From: Congeria kusceri
Lineage: Eukaryota; Mollusca; Bivalvia; Myida; Dreissenidae
DNA: 64,000 nt
Assembly (NCBI GenBank): GCA_027627225.1
Contig: CM051029.1
Span: forward strand, 16,979,656 to 17,043,655
Direction: 5' to 3'
Part shown: positions 59,130-64,000 of the stretch, one piece after another
How the letters are laid out: each line of letters begins with the position of its first letter
Numbering within the stretch: the first letter of the stretch is position 1
Made by a program: the position numbers and the translations under genes
Notes under the pieces: generated by a model
What the model was told of the DNA's origin: nothing
Databases searched by the model: none
The model's input: only the letters and a program-made list of their open reading frames with translations

Positions 59130-60413
59130 TCTTGACACATCATCTTTAAATAGAACAGTATATTTTTTTCACTAGAACTTAGTTCAAATTTATCGAACCA
59201 CTTCTTTTGTACAAGAATTAATACTTAGTCTCATATACGATTGATGTATGACAATCACTTTCGCAATTAAAGACAGTGTCCCTTTAAGTTAAATTAATAT
59301 CGATCATTCGGTACACAAATGATTTGAGCAACAGAAGCACTCAGGGTCGTGAAAACTAAAATAAATCTGTACTTAAATCAAACGTATTCAGGCCGATATA
59401 AAAATTTTCGGTCGCATAAATATGGCATTGACATTTACATTTTCAACATTATAATAACTGTTTATATATTTGGGATTTTACGCCGCAAAGACGTCTCTTC
59501 TTTGCCAATCGTAAATCACAACGCGCGCAAATTTGCTTGCTTGATTTTCAGGGTTTCCAATTGTTTCGTAAAACTAAATTCGTCTTGACGGCCGCAATTA
59601 AAATGAAATTTAAACTGCACGTATAGATCGCTTAACTCTACTCATTTCACTATATATTTTCTTACCAAAATTGTAAATGTGGATTTAACTGCCTACGTCA
59701 GTTATTTTCTGTAATATTCTCTTGTAATTTTAGAAAATCAAAGGAACCGATGATTCATAAACGAGATCAGACATGCATAATAAGAAATCAACTAAAGACA
59801 TGGAAAACCAGGAGATTTTGGGATTTTTCGCTGTTTTACTAAGTCATATATGGCCATTCGTAAGTTTTAACCTCTAACATTGGTTGGACATGTACATTTT
59901 ACCCAAATATAGGGAAAGATCTAGAGCGAAATAGCAGGGTGCCGCACGCTGCTCCTTTTTTGTCCCCCCTCCCATGCTGCCCCTCTGGGTTGGTCAACAC
60001 AGAAATTATGAATATCGTTTAAAATTCAACAACTTTTTGCAAATATTAAACTACAAATGAATAGACTATGCTTAAAACCATAACAAGAAGCATTGGATTC
60101 ATGGAAATCAAGGATTTAGCAAATTATTAGAAAATGTCAACAAGCTGGTCCAGTTTCCCCCCTGCTCCTTTTTAGCAGCACCCAGTACCTTTTTTTTAGA
60201 TCCAAGATCTTTTCCTACCCAAATATACCGGTAGGAATGTCGTATAAAGGTATACGGTATTTAGTATTACAAAAAAAAATATGCACACGATAACCACTCT
60301 GAAGTTGACTTCAAACTCTTGCGTCGAAATATTTTCATACAACTTTTTACTAGATCTACTCTGCAAAACCGAACTCCGCATCGGGTACTATCAAATCAGA
60401 AATACGACACTGT
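59130..60413. other. Intergenic, no supported gene
   Basis: Low-complexity GCTGCTCCTTTTT and CTGCTCCTTTTTAGCAGC stretches at 59945 and 60150 face each other and may be the ends of a decayed element. Confidence 0.4.
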
Positions 60414-60650
60414 ATATGAGGCGTGTCGTAGGAAAATCGGGTTGAATGCATGTGCGTAAAGTGTTGACACCGGGACGACACTTTCCGTCTGCAGTGGATT
60501 TATGGTTAGAAGAGACTTCCTTGGAACAAACAATACCATAACAGCGGAAAGTGTCGTCTCGGATTAGCCTGTACGGACTGCACAGTCTTATCCGGGACGA
60601 CACTTTACGCACGTGCATTAAGCCCGGGCTTCCCACGTCACGCCTCATAT
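60414..60650. mobile_element. Palindromic MITE-like element, copy B
   Basis: 237 bp with better preserved ends than copy A (ATATGAGGCGTG at left, CGCCTCATAT at right). Nested inverted GTGCGTAAAGTG and CACTTTACGCAC blocks flank the same AGAAGAGACTTCCTTGGAAC core. Confidence 0.75.
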
Positions 60651-61044
60651 GTATTTTCTTATTGACCTGTTCTAATTAACTCCTGCATGAATAAAGATAT
60701 CAACACGCGGTTCTTACCGGGCGCTAGTGATCGATGACTCATATTGATATATTATTTATTATATTACTTGCTGATTAAATAGGTTAATTCCTTTAACCTG
60801 TGTGTCTGTCAGCGAACAGCAAAGCGTGCCTATCTCTTTTGTTATTAAAAGAACTACAAACGCAAAGCGTAATAAACAGATATCACATATCATACAATAC
60901 AGTATATAAAGGGGGTAGGTGAAGGACATACTCGTGTGGTGTTTTCAGATTACCAATGCCACTATCGAGAATATACGTTAAATAATGAAACAAGATATTC
61001 AATACATACTGCCGCATTGGGCTTCCATAATAAGACGCCATAAT

Positions 61045-61165
61045 AAAACTTCATGACATAAGCATACACTTCATGACATAAGCATAAACGTCATGACTTA
61101 AGCATAAACTTCATAGCATAAACTTCATGACATAAGCATAAACTTCATGACATAAGCATAAAGGT
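61045..61165. repeat. ~20-bp tandem repeat (AACTTCATGACATAAGCATA)
   Basis: About six copies with small changes. Confidence 0.9.
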
Positions 61166-61199
61166 CCACTGCACCGGGATTTTTTCTGCCCTACGCCCC

Positions 61200-61430
61200 C
61201 CACCCCCAAAAAGGAAAAGAGTTGCACAATTGTTAGTTGTGTTATGAAGTTAGTGCAAAGAAAAGGAGATGCCCTCTTCCAGAGGCGACCCTGGGTCCTT
61301 TCAGTGCCCGATGTGAAGAACCTAGTGAACTACACCTCGGTTATGGTGTATGGTATAGTGGGGGCTCGAACCTGCGACCCATGGATTGTGCAGCTGGTGT
61401 ATAACCATAAGAGCTCGGAAAAGCGACTAG
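61200..61430 (-). mobile_element. tRNA-derived SINE 2
   Basis: The minus strand has an A-box-like GAGCTCTTATGGTTATACA, an anticodon-like CTGCACAATCC and a good B box GGTTCGAGCCC, followed by a body with AGGTTCTTCACATCGGGCAC and GACCCAGGGTCGCCTCTGG. Confidence 0.6.
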
Positions 61431-61624
61431 GCTAGGTACAAATCTCGGTTACTATCACTATCACTGTATGTCTATTTTCGCTCTATTAGCTACATGTATC
61501 CCATTCTCTGTTTTCCAAAATAGAAAAGTAAATGTATTTTCAAATGTACATGTATTTTAAAAGGATATAAGCCGCTTGTCCAAATCGAACCCAATACCCG
61601 TACAATTTTTAAATAACGAATATA

Positions 61625-61885
61625 GTAAAGTGTTTGTTTATTATAGTGTCACCCCTCGCGATTAAGGGCCAGCCAGTTTTGACTTATGAGACACATTTAC
61701 TGATGAACATCTTTACTCCCGATTCCTATCCTATATACCGGGCGCTTGGCAGGAAGGCAATCGGTACCCCTTGATTTAACTAGCTGCTGGGTAGGCAACC
61801 GGCCATATCAGAACTCGCCCTGTGTAGGACTCGACCTCCCGCTCCGTAGGCGAACGCCCTAACCACTAGGCCACGGAGACGGTGT
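61625..61885 (-). mobile_element. tRNA-derived SINE 3
   Basis: The minus strand starts TCTCCGTGGCCTAGTGGTTA (A box), then GGCGTTCGCCTACGGAGCGG, then the B box GGTCGAGTCC, and continues into a ~180-bp body ending GCCCTTAATCGCGAGGGGTG and ACACTATAATAAAC. It is close to full length. Confidence 0.65.
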
Positions 61886-61889
61886 ATAC

Positions 61890-62580
61890 ATAGTTGTTTT
61901 ATCTCCAATACACGACTAGAAACAAATAGTTCCAAAGCTGCACAATATAGTTCGCGTAGTAATTGCAGAATTTGTTTGTCAGGTCATGGTATAAATAGTT
62001 TTTGCATTATCGTTGTTTATATGTAAATAAACAACTTTTTATCGTTCTGATGCACGGTTATTACACCACTTGAGCTAACGTTCTCGTGATTTAATTCCTC
62101 CGCATCAGAGCTCCAAATCGTTGTTTATTAGCCGGTAAACAACGATAAATCGAAAATTCTGTCTTAAATACTTAAATACATGTATAATAATACGAGTCAA
62201 TAGCGCGGAAAGAGAATTTCACCACCAGTTTTTAACATTTCGCAACATATAAAATGAAAGTACATACATGTACATTATGATGCGTCAATAATTGCGCAAA
62301 AATTAGGGAAAATCTGCCACATAGGTAAAGAAAGATACCATAATAAGCGCATATGCGCATTCAATGGTTTCGATATTTAAAACAGATGTACTGAAGTAGC
62401 GGTATGCAATGTGTGTATTTCGAAGTTTATGAGGTCCTTCCGCGCCTGAGGCTGCATTATGTGAGGACCCGGAGTGTGTCCCAGCACTACTACCTAATTA
62501 ACTTACTGGAGACTCACGAAAGTTGGGACGAATTTTGAATCATAGATGCAATTTCCAGCTTTATTTTTTCTGAAAGATAT
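61890..62580. other. Intergenic, no supported feature
   Basis: AT-rich sequence with related TAAACAACGATAA and TATCGTTGTTTA blocks. No gene seen. Confidence 0.4.
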
Positions 62581-62596
62581 TTTAATTTTGGTGTGG

Positions 62597-62757
62597 TCTT
62601 GAGCTGTGGGGGGAAACCGGGGTACCCGGAGGAAACCCCACCTGTCCGGTATGGTGACAACCAACCAAACTCACATGCGCCGGCCGAGTGGGAAGCAAAC
62701 CCGGGCCGCCTATGTGAGAAGCGAGCGTACCAACCACAGCGCTAGCCGGACAGTCCA
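62597..62757 (-). mobile_element. tRNA-derived SINE 4
   Basis: The minus strand starts GTCCGGCTAGCGCTGTGGTT (A box), then CGCTCGCTTCTCACATAGG, a mutated B box GGGTTTGCTTCCC, and a body GTTTCCTCCGGGTACCCCGG. The GGTACCCGGAGGAAACC tail is shared by a widely dispersed invertebrate repeat. Confidence 0.65.
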
Positions 62758-62981
62758 GTAGCGGTACGTAAGCACACCACGGATGTATATGAAAGGTATA
62801 TGTATCATTGTTTGTTTTCATAACCTGACATACAGTTGATAAGTAATGACATTAAAGATTGCGTTAAACGAGTCAAAACTCCGACGATATGGTCGGTGAT
62901 ATCCTGAAAAACGAACACACATATCACTTCTTGGTAAAGTTCGCTTCATTGATAGGTACATGTATTTACAATGAATGGACG

Positions 62982-63008
62982 TTCGTGCGTGCGTGCGTGC
63001 GTGCGTGT
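62982..63008. repeat. GTGC microsatellite
   Basis: About six copies of GTGC. Confidence 0.9.
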
Positions 63009-64000
63009 TTTGAAAGCAATATGTACTTAGGCGTCAAAAATATGTTTGCTTTAGGTTACATGCCCAAAAAGATAGGGTAGGTAGGTAGGAATTATTTATT
63101 ATTATTATTTCTTTTATCTGGTAAATGGTCAGCTTGAAGATGTCTCTAACATCATAAAACATTGTTTTGAAGCGGATGCTACCAAAACAAAACACTTATT
63201 TTTCTTAAAAACATTTAGTTATTGGAAAAAAGTAAATAATACAAAAAAATATCTGAAAAACTAAATAAAATGTTCTAGAGTCGGGCATTTTTGAAGGTAA
63301 GTCGAGTAACCTGAAACAAATATTTTTTTTCGCCTTAGCAATTGCCAGATTGTTCTCGGATTCAGGATTTGGGTTAGAGGGGTGGGGTGGGGGGGGGGGC
63401 GGCGGTCAATATCAGTAGGCCTGTCTACCTACCAATACACCAATACGTTTATTGGCTGTATATTTTGCTAAACAAAGGCCAGTTAATTGCGCAATATCAT
63501 AGCTAGCTTAGCTTTTGTGCAGAGGTTAGAGATGTTTGCAATCATTCTGTTAAAATAACATGATCAAAAAGCTTATAAACTTGTATTATTCATCGAAAGA
63601 AAGAGTGTATTTCAGTTATTAAAATCTAATTTTAGACAATTTTATGGGCGGAGGGAAGGGGTGGGGGCGTACGGCTCCCTCTAAATCCGCCCATGGTGTT
63701 ATTCTATAAATATGTAACTTCCTTTTCATGCCACGCTTTGCACGAGATACAAAACGTGGTAGTTTTTACCATTGTTTTCGCTGACTGTTTTTCTTCGAAA
63801 TAAAATCAAGAGGAGGCGGATGAATTCATTACAATAGATATCGATGTTTTCTACGTAGTAAACACGATATATAGCATCTAGATCATACATGTATGATATA
63901 AATTTATCTTGTCCATTGTTAAGGGACTTTTTTTATCTTGTATCAAAACATGGTTTCGTTGATGGCCTAGTTTTATACGTTATTTATTTACGATACAACA
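63009..64000. other. Intergenic; GGTA and ATT microsatellites, G-rich tracts
   Basis: (AGGT)n lies at 63077-63090 and (ATT)n just after. G-runs at 63371-63405 and 63645-63670 could form quadruplexes. No gene seen. Confidence 0.5.

Overview
This is AT-rich eukaryotic DNA with very few long open reading frames, dense interspersed repeats and spliced coding sequence, so it is animal nuclear DNA. I infer a heterodont bivalve, most likely a dreissenid mussel. The pointers are two copies of a short palindromic element built from GTGCGTAAAGTGTCGTC and GGACTGCA blocks, which I associate from memory with Dreissena, and several mollusc-style tRNA-derived SINEs. I could not run a search, so the genus is inference.

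Layout. Positions 1-455 carry a decayed LINE endonuclease fragment. Positions 456-30005 are a large tandem array: a leader segment L (456-2130), six 3.6-3.86 kb monomers (U1-U6, 2131-24590), a second leader L' (24591-26291) and a seventh monomer U7 (26292-30005). Every monomer holds a ~0.4 kb imperfect inverted repeat, a CACGTG plus TATATAAAG pair, a CCAAT/TGACGTCA element next to an 84-bp small ORF, and other short ORFs that start with ATGGC. On the minus strand each monomer and both leaders carry a 42-48 bp segment bounded by good splice signals. Its sequence varies strongly while its flanks hardly change.

A hAT-like element (30028-30990) sits at the right edge of the array. Positions 31-46.6 kb are repeat-rich intergenic DNA: a 17-copy 56-bp minisatellite, a broken LINE reverse-transcriptase C-terminus, TIR elements, and 32-, 52-, ~290- and 99-bp tandem repeats.

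The one convincing protein gene is on the minus strand at 50577-54205. It has four exons and encodes a predicted 599-residue type II membrane protein of the TNF ligand superfamily, with an unusually long cytoplasmic region, one transmembrane helix and a C-terminal TNF homology domain. Positions 54.3-64 kb are intergenic, with a degenerate ~115-bp tandem repeat, two palindromic MITE-like elements and four tRNA-derived SINEs, all on the minus strand.

The TNF ligand would act at the cell surface. The array has no proven product. The two readings I consider most worth testing are a tandem micro-exon locus on the minus strand and a transcribed hairpin-RNA repeat.
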